Shown here: one piece after another, positions 49,421 to 57,687 of the stretch
Layout of the letters: each line of letters opens with the position of its first letter
Numbering within the stretch: the first letter of the stretch is position 1
NCBI GenBank assembly: GCA_963792025.1
Contig: CAWBUS010000006.1
Location: 1-64,000 of the forward strand
Source of the DNA: Ginsengibacter sp963792025
Lineage (GTDB): Bacteria > Bacteroidota > Bacteroidia > Chitinophagales > Chitinophagaceae
Direction: 5' to 3'
Length of the DNA: 64,000 nucleotides
Translations under genes and position numbers: made by a program
Notes under the pieces: model-generated
What the model was told of the DNA's origin: nothing
Database searches by the model: none
Seen by the model: only the letters and a program-made list of their open reading frames with translations

Positions 49421-50662
49421 ATGGATATTTTAAGATTTATAACCGCAGGAAGTGTTGACGATGGCAAGAGTACCTTAATCGGCAGGTTATTGTACGATAG
49501 CAAATCTATTTTAATCGATCAACTTGCTGCTATTGAAAAGCAAAGTAAGAATAAAAGCAATGGTGAAATTGATTTGGCATTACTAACGGATGGCTTACGT
49601 GCAGAACGGGAACAAGGCATTACAATTGATGTCGCTTACAAATATTTCTCAACGCCTAAACGCAAATTTATTATTGCAGATGCGCCGGGACATATTCAGT
49701 ACACACGCAATATGGTTACTGGCGCTTCCAATTCAGAATTGGCTATTATTTTAGTTGACGCAAGAAATGGCGTTGTTGAACAAACCCGCCGCCATTCAGT
49801 GATTGCTTCATTATTAAATATACCCCACATAGTAGTTGCTATTAATAAAATGGACCTTGTAGGCAATTCGCAGGATGTATATAATAATATAGTGATCGAC
49901 TACCAGCAGGTTGCAAAATCTCTTGGGCTAAAGGATGTAAAATACATTCCCATCAGTGCATTGAATGGTGATAACATTGTAGAAAAGTCTGAAAACTTTC
50001 CGTGGTACGAAGGTGAATCGTTGCTGCATCATTTAGAAAATATTCAATTAGATTCTGATGTTAATCTTACTGATGCAAGATTTTCTGTGCAATATGTTAT
50101 TCGTCCACAGTCGGAAGACCTTCATGATTACAGAGGCTATGCAGGAAAGGTAATCAGCGGTATTTATAGAAAAGGTGACAAGGTAACGGTGCTTCCTTCG
50201 GGAGTTGAAAGTACAATCAAAGCCATTGAAATTGGTGGAAAGGAAATAGATGAAGCTTATGCGTTACAAAGCGTTGTATTGCATTTGGAAGATGATGTAG
50301 ATGTGAGTCGCGGAGACATGATTGTTGCAGAAAATAATCAACCCAAAATTTCACAGGAATTTGAGGCGATGCTTTGCTGGATGGATAATAAGCCCTTGAA
50401 GCCTGGCAACAAATATTTTCTCCAGATCAACAGCCGGCTGGTGCGCTGCGTTGTAAAAGAAATTGAATACAAATTAGATGTGAACACGCTGCAGAAAAAT
50501 GAATTGCCCGAAAAAGCAGTGTTGAATGATATTATTAAAGTAACAATAAAAACGGCGTCGCCTGTTGCGTTTGATTCTTACAAAGAGCTGCGGCAGAATG
50601 GAGGCGCCATATTGATAGATGAGACAAGCTGCGTAACCGTAGGAGCCTGTATGATACAGTAA
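49421..50662 (+). CDS. cysN: Sulfate adenylyltransferase subunit 1 (GTPase)
   Basis: EF-Tu-like GTPase that powers APS formation by CysD. Start taken at MDILRFITAGSVDDGKST; G1 GSVDDGKS, G3 DAPGHIQYTRNMVTG, G4 NKMD and G5 SALNG. 413 residues, without the APS-kinase (CysC) extension, which agrees with the APS-type CysH. Intact frame. Next gene downstream is the SUMT. Confidence 0.95.
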   Translation: MDILRFITAGSVDDGKSTLIGRLLYDSKSILIDQLAAIEKQSKNKSNGEIDLALLTDGLRAEREQGITIDVAYKYFSTPKRKFIIADAPGHIQYTRNMVTGASNSELAIILVDARNGVVEQTRRHSVIASLLNIPHIVVAINKMDLVGNSQDVYNNIVIDYQQVAKSLGLKDVKYIPISALNGDNIVEKSENFPWYEGESLLHHLENIQLDSDVNLTDARFSVQYVIRPQSEDLHDYRGYAGKVISGIYRKGDKVTVLPSGVESTIKAIEIGGKEIDEAYALQSVVLHLEDDVDVSRGDMIVAENNQPKISQEFEAMLCWMDNKPLKPGNKYFLQINSRLVRCVVKEIEYKLDVNTLQKNELPEKAVLNDIIKVTIKTASPVAFDSYKELRQNGGAILIDETSCVTVGACMIQ

Positions 50663-50683
50663 GACATAAAAAAATTTGAAAAT

Positions 50684-50706
50684 ATACCCTACTAAATAAG
50701 TAGACC
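50684..50706 (+). promoter_or_regulatory. Sulfur-regulon dyad upstream of the SUMT gene
   Basis: ATACC-CTAC-TAAATAA-GTAG-ACC, with CTAC at 50689-50692 and GTAG at 50700-50703, ending only 4 nt before the start codon at 50711. It would give the siroheme/sulfite-reduction half of the operon its own regulated start. No leader peptide follows this copy. Confidence 0.68.
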
Positions 50707-50710
50707 GATA

Positions 50711-51562
50711 ATGGGACAACAATTAAAAAATGGAAAACTGGTGATAGCAGGTGCTGGCCCTGGTGATCCCGAATTTATAACGGTGAAGGCTGCACGATAC
50801 CTAGGTGAGGCGGATATGGTACTTACTGACCGGTTAGTGAGTGACGATATTTTAAGTAATTATGTTAACCCTGAAGCTGAAATTATTTTAGTAGGTAAAC
50901 AATGCAGGCGTGGCATTTCAACACCGCAGCAAACTATCAATGAATTGATTGTTCACTATTGCCTGTTGGGTAAATTAGTTGTTCGCCTGAAAGGAGGAGA
51001 TGTGTCTATTTTTTCGAATATCCTCGACGAATTGGAAACAGCCGTTACGAATAATATACCTTACGAAATAATTCCCGGCGTCACTGCTGCATTAGGCGCC
51101 GCAGCAACTGCAGGTATCCCTCTTACAGCTAGAGGTTACGCTACTTCCGTTCGTTTCCTAACTTATTACAAATCCGATATTTTAAGTGACACTTATTGGA
51201 AAGAATTGGCGAATACAGATGATACCCTGGTTTTCTATATGTCGTCCGAAACATTGGATAAAGTAGCCGAGAAATTAACCACGAATCATATTCATGAAGA
51301 TAAATTACTTGCTATTATTGAACAAGCCACTACACCATTGCAAAATGTGATCATAACCAATCTCTATGATTATAAAAACACTTTAAGAGATCAGAAATTT
51401 ATTTCTCCGTCACTGGTAATTATTGGAAAAGTGGTATCACTTCATGAACAATTTGCATGGCTCGGGGATAATAATAATAATCGCGAATACTATTTTAAGC
51501 CGATGACAAAAAAGGTAATCGAAATCAATAACCCGGAAAACTTACACGAGAATGTTACCTGA
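50711..51562 (+). CDS. cobA: Uroporphyrinogen-III C-methyltransferase (SUMT)
   Basis: 283 residues. Makes precorrin-2, the first step to the siroheme needed by sulfite reductase. Family motifs: GAGPGDPEFITVKAARYL, VLTDRLVSD, VRLKGGDVSIFSN, PYEIIPGVTAALGAAATAGIPLT and SPSLVIIGKVVSL. It corresponds to the C-terminal half of E. coli CysG; the N-terminal half is in the fusion at 55824. It overlaps the next gene by 11 bp. Confidence 0.94.
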   Translation: MGQQLKNGKLVIAGAGPGDPEFITVKAARYLGEADMVLTDRLVSDDILSNYVNPEAEIILVGKQCRRGISTPQQTINELIVHYCLLGKLVVRLKGGDVSIFSNILDELETAVTNNIPYEIIPGVTAALGAAATAGIPLTARGYATSVRFLTYYKSDILSDTYWKELANTDDTLVFYMSSETLDKVAEKLTTNHIHEDKLLAIIEQATTPLQNVIITNLYDYKNTLRDQKFISPSLVIIGKVVSLHEQFAWLGDNNNNREYYFKPMTKKVIEINNPENLHENVT

Positions 51563-53247
51563 AAATAAACGAAAGATATTATTGGATCTAATTGACCAAT
51601 CAACTAACGAAGAATTGATTTGGATGAACGGATATTTGAATGGCATTGTATCATCAAAGTCGCCCATTCAGAAGACAGTTGCGAAAAGCGGCGTGAATAA
51701 AATTACCATTACTTACGGTACTGAAACAGGTAATTCTAAAAAACTTGCTACAGAGTTTGCAGCCAAAGCAAAGAAACAAGGCATTCATGCGAAGGTGCAA
51801 AGCATGGACCAATACCGGCTTAATGATCTGGCCAAGGAAGAATATTTCCTTGCTGTACTCAGCACTCACGGTGACGGTGAGCCGCCGGCAGCAGCAAAAA
51901 AATTCTATGATCATGTGCATAACAACGGATTCAAACTGGATAAATTAAAATACAGTGTACTGGCTTTAGGAGATACCTCCTACCCTCTCTTTTGCAAAGC
52001 CGGGGAAGATGTTGATGAACAATTAACTAAGTTAGGCGGCAAGCGTTTGTATCCAATTCAAAAATGCGATGTCGATTATAATGCGGAGGCAGAGCAGTGG
52101 TTTGATGAAATATGCAAAGCGCTAAACAATAATGGCGATACAACAGAATCGGTTGTTGCACCAAAGATTGTTTCAAAAAAATCGACGGGTAAAAAAATAT
52201 ATAACGGTCAACTTCTTGCTCACATCAATTTGAATGACCGCGGCAGCAACAAAGAAACGTTTCATATTGAGATCGAGGCAGAAGAGGTAAACTATCAACC
52301 AGGCGATTCAATAGGCATCATTCCTGAAAATAATAAAGCAGTTGTCGAGGAGATTATCGCCTTAACGGAAATTGAGGATACTACAAGTGTTGACTATAAA
52401 GGCGAACTCATTTCTTTATACAACCTGCTTCACAAAAAATTAAATATAACTTATCTGCCGGAGCGTGTTGTAAAGCAATATGCGCTGGTTACCGGTAAAG
52501 ACGTTTTGGTTGAAAGACATGATCTGCTGGATTTGCTTAAAAAATATCCTGTTGAAAATGCAGATCAATTCACAGAAGTTGTAAAAATTTTAGAACCTAC
52601 TGCACCCACGCTTATATTCTATTGCGTCTTCACCCGAAGCACACGGAGGAGAAATACATATTACAGTGGCTAGAAATTCATTTAAAGTTGATGGTGATAC
52701 CAAATACGGTTTAGCCTCTGACTTTTTATCACATTTCGACACATCAAATACATTGCCCTTTTATATTCATCCCAACAATCGCTTCAGGTTACCGGAAGAA
52801 GATAAGAACATAATTATGATAGGACCGGGAACCGGCATTGCGCCATTCCGCTCGTTCATAGCAGAACGGGATGCAACTGGCGCTAGTGGAAAAAATTGGT
52901 TGTTTTTTGGCGAACAACATTTTGTAACGGACTTTCTATATCAAAGTGAAATTCAAAACTTGTTTGAAACGGGTACACTAACGAAAGTAACAACCGCATT
53001 CTCAAGAGACCAGGCAGAAAAAATTTATGTGCAACATAAAATGTTGCAACATGGAAATGAATTTTTCGAATGGTTGCAAACGGGTGCATACGTTTATATC
53101 TGCGGCACTAAGGACCCAATGAGCATTGATGTTGAAAATACAATAATCGATATCATTGAAAAATTTGGTGAGAGATCAAGAATAGATGCAGTTAAATATC
53201 TTGATGATTTGAAGGAAGATGGCCGGTATATAACTGATGTATATTGA
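51552..53247 (+). CDS. cysJ: Sulfite reductase flavoprotein, alpha component (one frame break)
   Basis: FMN/FAD reductase passing NADPH electrons to the hemoprotein. Flavodoxin domain (ITYGTETGNSKKLA, LSTHGDGEPPAAAKKFYDH, ALGDTSYPLFC), FAD domain (YQPGDSIGIIPE), and NADPH domain (MIGPGTGIAPFRSFIAERDA, YVYICGTKDPMSIDVE, ending YITDVY). One extra base near 52608 splits LEPTAP from RLYSIASSPEAHGGEIHIT. Repaired length 564 residues. An N-terminal helical extension (KRKILLDLIDQSTNEELIWM) is present. Confidence 0.9.
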
Positions 53248-53253
53248 CCCAAA

Positions 53254-53265
53254 CCCCTAATGGGG
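53254..53265. repeat. CCCCTAATGGGG palindrome
   Basis: Third copy of the short palindrome seen twice at thrB, here just past cysJ. Confidence 0.5.
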
Positions 53266-53370
53266 CTATAGCTTTTTAAAGTTTGAAGAATCCTTTTAGC
53301 AGAAAGAGGGCAACAAATAATATTGGACAATAAGATTGAAAATATAAAAGATAATTCTAACAATCCTTGT

Positions 53371-53415
53371 CCCTTTCCTGAGCTTGTCGAAGGATGGAAA
53401 GGGGCTGGGGTGAGG
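53371..53415. repeat. Compound dispersed repeat with CCTGAGCTTGTCGAAGG core
   Basis: CCCTTTCC and GGAAAGGG (53371-53378, 53396-53403) bracket CCTGAGCTTGTCGAAGG (53377-53393), a 17-mer that recurs widely between bacterial genes. GGGGCTGGGGTGAGG follows, the reverse complement of the arm seen at 20270. It lies between cysJ and the sulfite reductase gene, and an upstream in-frame start would translate its right end (GWGEA). Confidence 0.65.
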
Positions 53416-53429
53416 CAAAAAAATTAAAA

Positions 53430-55094
53430 ATGGCTGAACAATTATCACCGATAGAAAAAATTAAAACAGAAAGCGACGGATTACGTGGAACTATTGTTGA
53501 AAGTCTCCACGATGAATTAACAGGAGCCATTCGCGAAGACGATCAATCGTTAATAAAGTTTCACGGGATGTATCAGCAGGATGATCGTGACAGGCGTGAA
53601 GATCGTGCAGAAAAAAAACTGGAACGTTTGTTCTCATTCATGATAAGATTGCGCTTACCAGGGGGTTTTCTTACTTCGGAACAATGGATAGCGGCGCATG
53701 AAATTGCAGGAAAGAATTCCACGGGTGTAATAAAAATCACCACCAGGCAAACTATTCAGCTGCATGGAATTTTAAAATCGAAAATAAAACCCACTATACA
53801 AGAATTTAATCAATCAAAACTAGATTCTATTGCAACTTGCGGCGACATTAACCGGAATGTTATGTGCAGCGCACATCCCAAACAGTCACCCATACACGAA
53901 GAAGTATTTGCGTACGCAGACAAGATCAGTAGAATGCTGATGCCCAAAACAAGAGCTTACTATGAAATTTGGCTGGGTGAAGAAAAGATTTTAGATAAGA
54001 AAGATGAAGAAGATCCATTGTACCAAGACAGGTACATGCCCCGCAAATTCAAGATCGCCATTGCTATCCCGCCGAACAACGATATAGATGTTTTTACGAA
54101 CGATATTGGTTTAATAGCTATCATAGAAAATAACAAATTACTTGGTTTCAACATCGCAATCGGCGGCGGTTTATCTACCACTCACGGCAACTCACAAACG
54201 TATGCTAGATTGGGTACGGTAATTGGTTTCGCCGATAGCGAAGAAAAAACATTGAAAGCTGTCTACGAAATTTTAACGGTGCAAAGAGATTTTGGCAACC
54301 GGAGTGACAGGAAAATAGCACGTCTGAAATATACTGTCGATAGATTGGGGGTTGACAAATTTAACGAAGAGGTTGAAAAGCGTTTAGGATTTAAACTGGA
54401 TAAAGAGAAACCTTATTCCTTTAACAAACGTAGCGACTTTTACGGCTGGGATAAAAATGAAGAAGGCAAATGGTACTATACTCCATTTGTAGAAAACGGA
54501 AGAATCCTTGATGATGAAACAGTCTCTTTGAAATCTGCGTTACTCGAAGTAGCCAAAACGGGAAAAGTAAATTTCAGGTTCACGGGTAATCAGAACATTA
54601 TTATTAGCGACGTTGCTGAAAGCGACAAAGAAGAAATAAACTCTATACTCGAAAAATTTAAAATAATAGAGCATACTAACGGAGCCTCGGTAATTCGAAA
54701 AAACTCAATGGCTTGTGTTGCGCTGCCAACCTGCCCGTTAGCGCTTGCAGAGGCACAACGCTATATGCCTTCACTTCTTACCAAAATTGAATCTCTACTC
54801 GCAAAAAATGATTTAAGCGATGAAGAAATTATTATAAGAATGACGGGATGTCCTAACGGATGCGCCAGGTCGTATAACGCGGAAATTGGTTTTGTAGGAA
54901 CCGCAATGGGCAGATACAATTTACATCTTGGTGGCGATCATGAAGGCCTTCGGTTAAATAAAATTTATAAAGAAAGCCTCGATGAAGAATCAATACTTCT
55001 TGAACTTGACGAATTATTTGCTGCCTTTAAAAAAGAAAGGAAAGCAAATGAAAAGTTTGGAGACTACTCTTACAGAAAAATATTCAACAACTAA
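53430..55094 (+). CDS. cysI: Sulfite reductase hemoprotein, beta component
   Basis: Siroheme/4Fe-4S enzyme reducing sulfite to sulfide. 554 residues from the ATG at 53430; the earlier in-frame ATG reads through a repeat. Motifs: STGVIKITTRQTIQLHGI, CGDINRNVMCSAHP, then the cluster cysteines ACVALPTCPLALAEAQRYMP and MTGCPNGCARSYNAEIGFVG. Could also be called a ferredoxin-type nitrite/sulfite reductase, but the adjacent flavoprotein supports the NADPH form. Confidence 0.93.
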   Translation: MAEQLSPIEKIKTESDGLRGTIVESLHDELTGAIREDDQSLIKFHGMYQQDDRDRREDRAEKKLERLFSFMIRLRLPGGFLTSEQWIAAHEIAGKNSTGVIKITTRQTIQLHGILKSKIKPTIQEFNQSKLDSIATCGDINRNVMCSAHPKQSPIHEEVFAYADKISRMLMPKTRAYYEIWLGEEKILDKKDEEDPLYQDRYMPRKFKIAIAIPPNNDIDVFTNDIGLIAIIENNKLLGFNIAIGGGLSTTHGNSQTYARLGTVIGFADSEEKTLKAVYEILTVQRDFGNRSDRKIARLKYTVDRLGVDKFNEEVEKRLGFKLDKEKPYSFNKRSDFYGWDKNEEGKWYYTPFVENGRILDDETVSLKSALLEVAKTGKVNFRFTGNQNIIISDVAESDKEEINSILEKFKIIEHTNGASVIRKNSMACVALPTCPLALAEAQRYMPSLLTKIESLLAKNDLSDEEIIIRMTGCPNGCARSYNAEIGFVGTAMGRYNLHLGGDHEGLRLNKIYKESLDEESILLELDELFAAFKKERKANEKFGDYSYRKIFNN

Positions 55095-55827
55095 ATTGGC
55101 GCTGCAAAAAAATACCGCTTTAGCTATGCTGTTATTGCCCATCTCTTCTGTGGGACAACATACTACAACGCATACCAACATGCTTTGGGCTGGCTATTAT
55201 AATACTGTCCGCCTAAATCCCAAATGGACAATTGCGAGTGACTTACAACTGAGAACAAAAGATTGGGCAAATGAATGGTCTCAACTACTTGTTCGTTCGG
55301 GATTGACGTACTCATTCAACAAGAATCTTTCAGTTACGGGGGGTATGAGTTTTTTTAAGAACGCACAATATGCCAACAAAGAGTTGTTATTAAAAAATGA
55401 ATGGCGGCCATGGCAGGAATTATTTTATCAGCTTTCAATAAATAAAACCGCACTTGTACAGCGCCTTAGAACAGAACAACGTTTTCTGCAACTAGTTGAA
55501 AACAATAGAAAGATACATAGTTATGAATTCATATTTCGTCTGCGGTACAAATTTGAATGGCAGTTTCCTTTGCAGAAAAATAATATTAAGTTGGTCGTGG
55601 GAAACGAAATAATGGTTAACCCGGAGTATATCAGTAAATCAAAATTTTTCGACCAAAACAGAACTTCATCAGGCATCATTTTTAAGTTGAATTCAATTAC
55701 CAATTTACAATGCCAGTATATTAAAATATTTCAATGGCACAGCAGCAATTCAGTACTGGATGATCAAAATGTATTTCGGGTAAATGTTTTTCAACAATTC
55801 AATTTAAAAAAAAATAATTCTTTGTGA
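55048..55827 (+). CDS. DUF2490-like outer-membrane protein in the sulfite operon
   Basis: 259 residues. Start at the ATG at 55048, preceded by AAGAAAGGAAAG; it overlaps the end of the sulfite reductase gene by 47 bp. After a signal-like stretch (LAMLLLPISSVGQ) come antiparallel strands (MLWAGYYNTVRLNPKWTIAS, LQLRTKDWANEWSQLLVRSG) ending in FRVNVFQQFNLKKN. The pattern fits DUF2490 barrels. Its place among sulfite genes suggests an outer-membrane channel for sulfur oxyanions, but this is inference. Confidence 0.75.
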   Translation: MKSLETTLTEKYSTTKLALQKNTALAMLLLPISSVGQHTTTHTNMLWAGYYNTVRLNPKWTIASDLQLRTKDWANEWSQLLVRSGLTYSFNKNLSVTGGMSFFKNAQYANKELLLKNEWRPWQELFYQLSINKTALVQRLRTEQRFLQLVENNRKIHSYEFIFRLRYKFEWQFPLQKNNIKLVVGNEIMVNPEYISKSKFFDQNRTSSGIIFKLNSITNLQCQYIKIFQWHSSNSVLDDQNVFRVNVFQQFNLKKNNSL

Positions 55828-57362
55828 CTGAAGAAAAAGAAGATATAATAGTTGAAGATGGAAATAAACTTTTTCCTGTTTTCCTAAAGCTGGAAACGCT
55901 GCGACTGCTTATTATTGGAGGTGGCAACGTTGCATTAGAAAAATTAAATGCCGTCGCCACCAACTCACCCGAAACCTCTATTCACCTGGTAGGCATCACC
56001 ATACAGGATGCTATTTATGAACGTTCAAAGAATATTTCAAAAATAAAAATTGAAGCAAGGTCCTATTCATTTACTGATATTGAGGATGCTGACATTGTAA
56101 TAGCTGCGGTAAATGATATTGTTATAAGTGAACAGATAAGAGACGATGCTCACCGCGCCGGCAAATTGGTAAATGTGGCTGATAAACCCGAACTCTGCGA
56201 TTTCTACCTAAGCTCAATTGTAAAAAAAGGAAATTTAAAAATTGCAATATCCACTAACGGTAAGTCTCCAACTATAGCCAAACGTTTGAAAGAACAAATC
56301 AATGAAATGATTCCCGACGAAATTGAAAATGTATTGGATAATATGCAGGTAATACGAAATGGTATCAACGGCAACTTTGAAGCTAAAGTGAAACATCTTA
56401 ACAACATAACAAATGTCTTAGCCGCCAAACAAATTACCGATGTAGAACCGGCTGATAAGATTGGCGCAAAGCAATGGCAGAAAATTGTTGGCTGGTGCCT
56501 GCTGGCTTTTTTCTTTATGATATTAGGACATGGTATTTTATCTTATGTTCCATTCAACAAATTAATAGATGGAATAAAAACAGTTCCGCTATATGTAGAT
56601 ACCAAACCTTTCTTCATCATGTTTATAACAGGCTTCATTGCCCAAATAGTGGATGGATCGTTAGGTATGGGATATGGAACCATATCCACTACGTTTTTGT
56701 TGGCTAATGGAGTCAATCCTGCAATCGTAAGCAGCAGGGTTCACTCGGCAAGAGTTTTTTCGAGTGGGGTATCGGGTTATAGTCATCATCGTTTTGGTAA
56801 CATCAACAAAAAGTTATTTAAATCGCTCGTTATACCTGGTATAATAGGTGCAGTTATAGGCGCATCTTTGTCGGTGCTTGCCCAAAAATTTAAATATGCA
56901 GATTATATAAGAATACCACTTTCCGCCTACACTTTGTACCTGGGATATTTTATTTTACGAAAGGCTTTCAAAAAGAAACAAGCTAACGGTAAAGTAAAAA
57001 GGGCTGGTTGGCTGGCAACTGCAGGAGGGTTCATGGACTCATTTGCCGGTGGCGGATGGGGAACGCTTGTTACAAGCACATTAATTTCAAAAAGAAAAAG
57101 CCCCCGTTATGTTATCGGATCGGTTTGTCTTGCTGAATTTTTTGTGGTGCTTTGCAGTTCTATCACATTTTTTATTTTCCTGAAAAGCCTGCCGTTAGTT
57201 GAAATAGCCGGATTAATATTTGGCGGATTACTAGCTGCACCGATAGCAGCACGATTAGTTGGAAAAGTTCCGGTTAAAAAAATGTTTGTTGCAATTGGTG
57301 TATTGGTTATCCTAACCAGTAGTATGACGTTATGGAAAGTTATTACCCATTTAATCAATTAA
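55824..57362 (+). CDS. Siroheme synthase N-domain (precorrin-2 dehydrogenase) fused to TauE/SafE-type transporter
   Basis: 512 residues. Residues about 15-200 match the CysG N-terminal/Met8 dehydrogenase-ferrochelatase: LLIIGGGNVALEKLNAV, DADIVIAAVNDIVIS, VNVADKPELCDFYLSSIVKK, STNGKSPTIAKRLKEQI. Residues about 220-512 are an eight-helix TSUP/TauE permease (GFIAQIVDGSLGMGYGTIS, GGFMDSFAGGGWGTLVTS). GTG start overlaps the DUF2490 stop by 4 bp. It completes siroheme with the SUMT at 50711 and probably moves sulfate or sulfite; no other sulfate permease is in the window. Confidence 0.88.
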   Translation: MTEEKEDIIVEDGNKLFPVFLKLETLRLLIIGGGNVALEKLNAVATNSPETSIHLVGITIQDAIYERSKNISKIKIEARSYSFTDIEDADIVIAAVNDIVISEQIRDDAHRAGKLVNVADKPELCDFYLSSIVKKGNLKIAISTNGKSPTIAKRLKEQINEMIPDEIENVLDNMQVIRNGINGNFEAKVKHLNNITNVLAAKQITDVEPADKIGAKQWQKIVGWCLLAFFFMILGHGILSYVPFNKLIDGIKTVPLYVDTKPFFIMFITGFIAQIVDGSLGMGYGTISTTFLLANGVNPAIVSSRVHSARVFSSGVSGYSHHRFGNINKKLFKSLVIPGIIGAVIGASLSVLAQKFKYADYIRIPLSAYTLYLGYFILRKAFKKKQANGKVKRAGWLATAGGFMDSFAGGGWGTLVTSTLISKRKSPRYVIGSVCLAEFFVVLCSSITFFIFLKSLPLVEIAGLIFGGLLAAPIAARLVGKVPVKKMFVAIGVLVILTSSMTLWKVITHLIN

Positions 57363-57378
57363 AAAAAATTTTGAATTT

Positions 57379-57401
57379 ATACCCTACAAATTTTGTAGAC
57401 T
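57379..57401 (+). promoter_or_regulatory. Sulfur-regulon dyad P1 upstream of the TonB receptor
   Basis: ATACC-CTACAAA-T-TTTGTAG-ACT; the centre CTACAAA/TTTGTAG is a perfect 7-bp dyad. It shares ATACCCTAC-N7-GTAGAC with the sites before cysH and SUMT. Confidence 0.72.
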
Positions 57402-57423
57402 AATAAAAATGACTTTATATTTG
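57392..57423 (+). promoter_or_regulatory. Bacteroidota-type promoter overlapping dyad P1
   Basis: TTTG (57392-57395) as -33 and TATATTTG (57416-57423) as -7, 20 bp apart, match the TTTG/TAnnTTTG consensus of this phylum. The -33 box lies in the right arm of the dyad, so the regulator and polymerase compete. It would start transcription just before the leader peptide at 57439. Confidence 0.6.
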
Positions 57424-57438
57424 CAAACAAATCAGTTT

Positions 57439-57531
57439 ATGAAAATTTTAAAAGTCTTACCAGAGCAGCGATCATCGATTTCCCGAATGCGATGTTGCCA
57501 TAATTTACCCGAGGCTTTCTGCAATCAATAA
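57439..57531 (+). CDS. Cysteine-containing leader peptide upstream of the TonB receptor
   Basis: A 30-codon ORF, MKILKVLPEQ then RSSISRMRCCHNLPEAFCNQ, 37 nt past dyad P1. It shares Met-Arg-Cys-Cys with the peptide before cysH and has a third Cys near its end. A perfect 9-bp RNA hairpin (AGTCTACAA/TTGTAGACT) lies 36 nt after its stop. Leader, operator and hairpin together suggest cysteine-responsive attenuation. No U-tract follows the hairpin, so intrinsic termination is not shown. Confidence 0.6.
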   Translation: MKILKVLPEQRSSISRMRCCHNLPEAFCNQ

Positions 57532-57567
57532 CAGAAGTATTTTTTATCTCATTTTTTTTACATTTTT

Positions 57568-57588
57568 AGTCTACAATTTTTGTAGACT
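57568..57588 (+). promoter_or_regulatory. Second dyad P2 before the TonB receptor
   Basis: AGTCTACAA-TTT-TTGTAGACT, a perfect 9-bp palindrome containing CTAC-N7-GTAG. TTTG at 57579-57582 and TATGTTTT at 57601-57608, 18 bp apart, could be a second promoter. A half-site AGTCTAC follows at 57646-57652. It could act as DNA operator, RNA hairpin or both. Confidence 0.62.
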
Positions 57589-57687
57589 AAGTGTTACCTG
57601 TATGTTTTAAACAATCATAAAACCATAAATATTTTTTATCAAACTAGTCTACTAATAAACATTGACTAAAAATCAAAACCCAATAAT

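Noticed and set aside
124..52608. Programmed ribosomal frameshifting as the cause of the broken genes
   Set aside because: Breaks are in many unrelated genes, mostly +1 insertions, with no common slippery motif or following structure. Sequencing indels fit better.
53394..53429. Upstream ATG for the sulfite reductase hemoprotein
   Set aside because: The 12 extra residues translate the end of the compound repeat (GWGEA); MAEQLSP is the better start.
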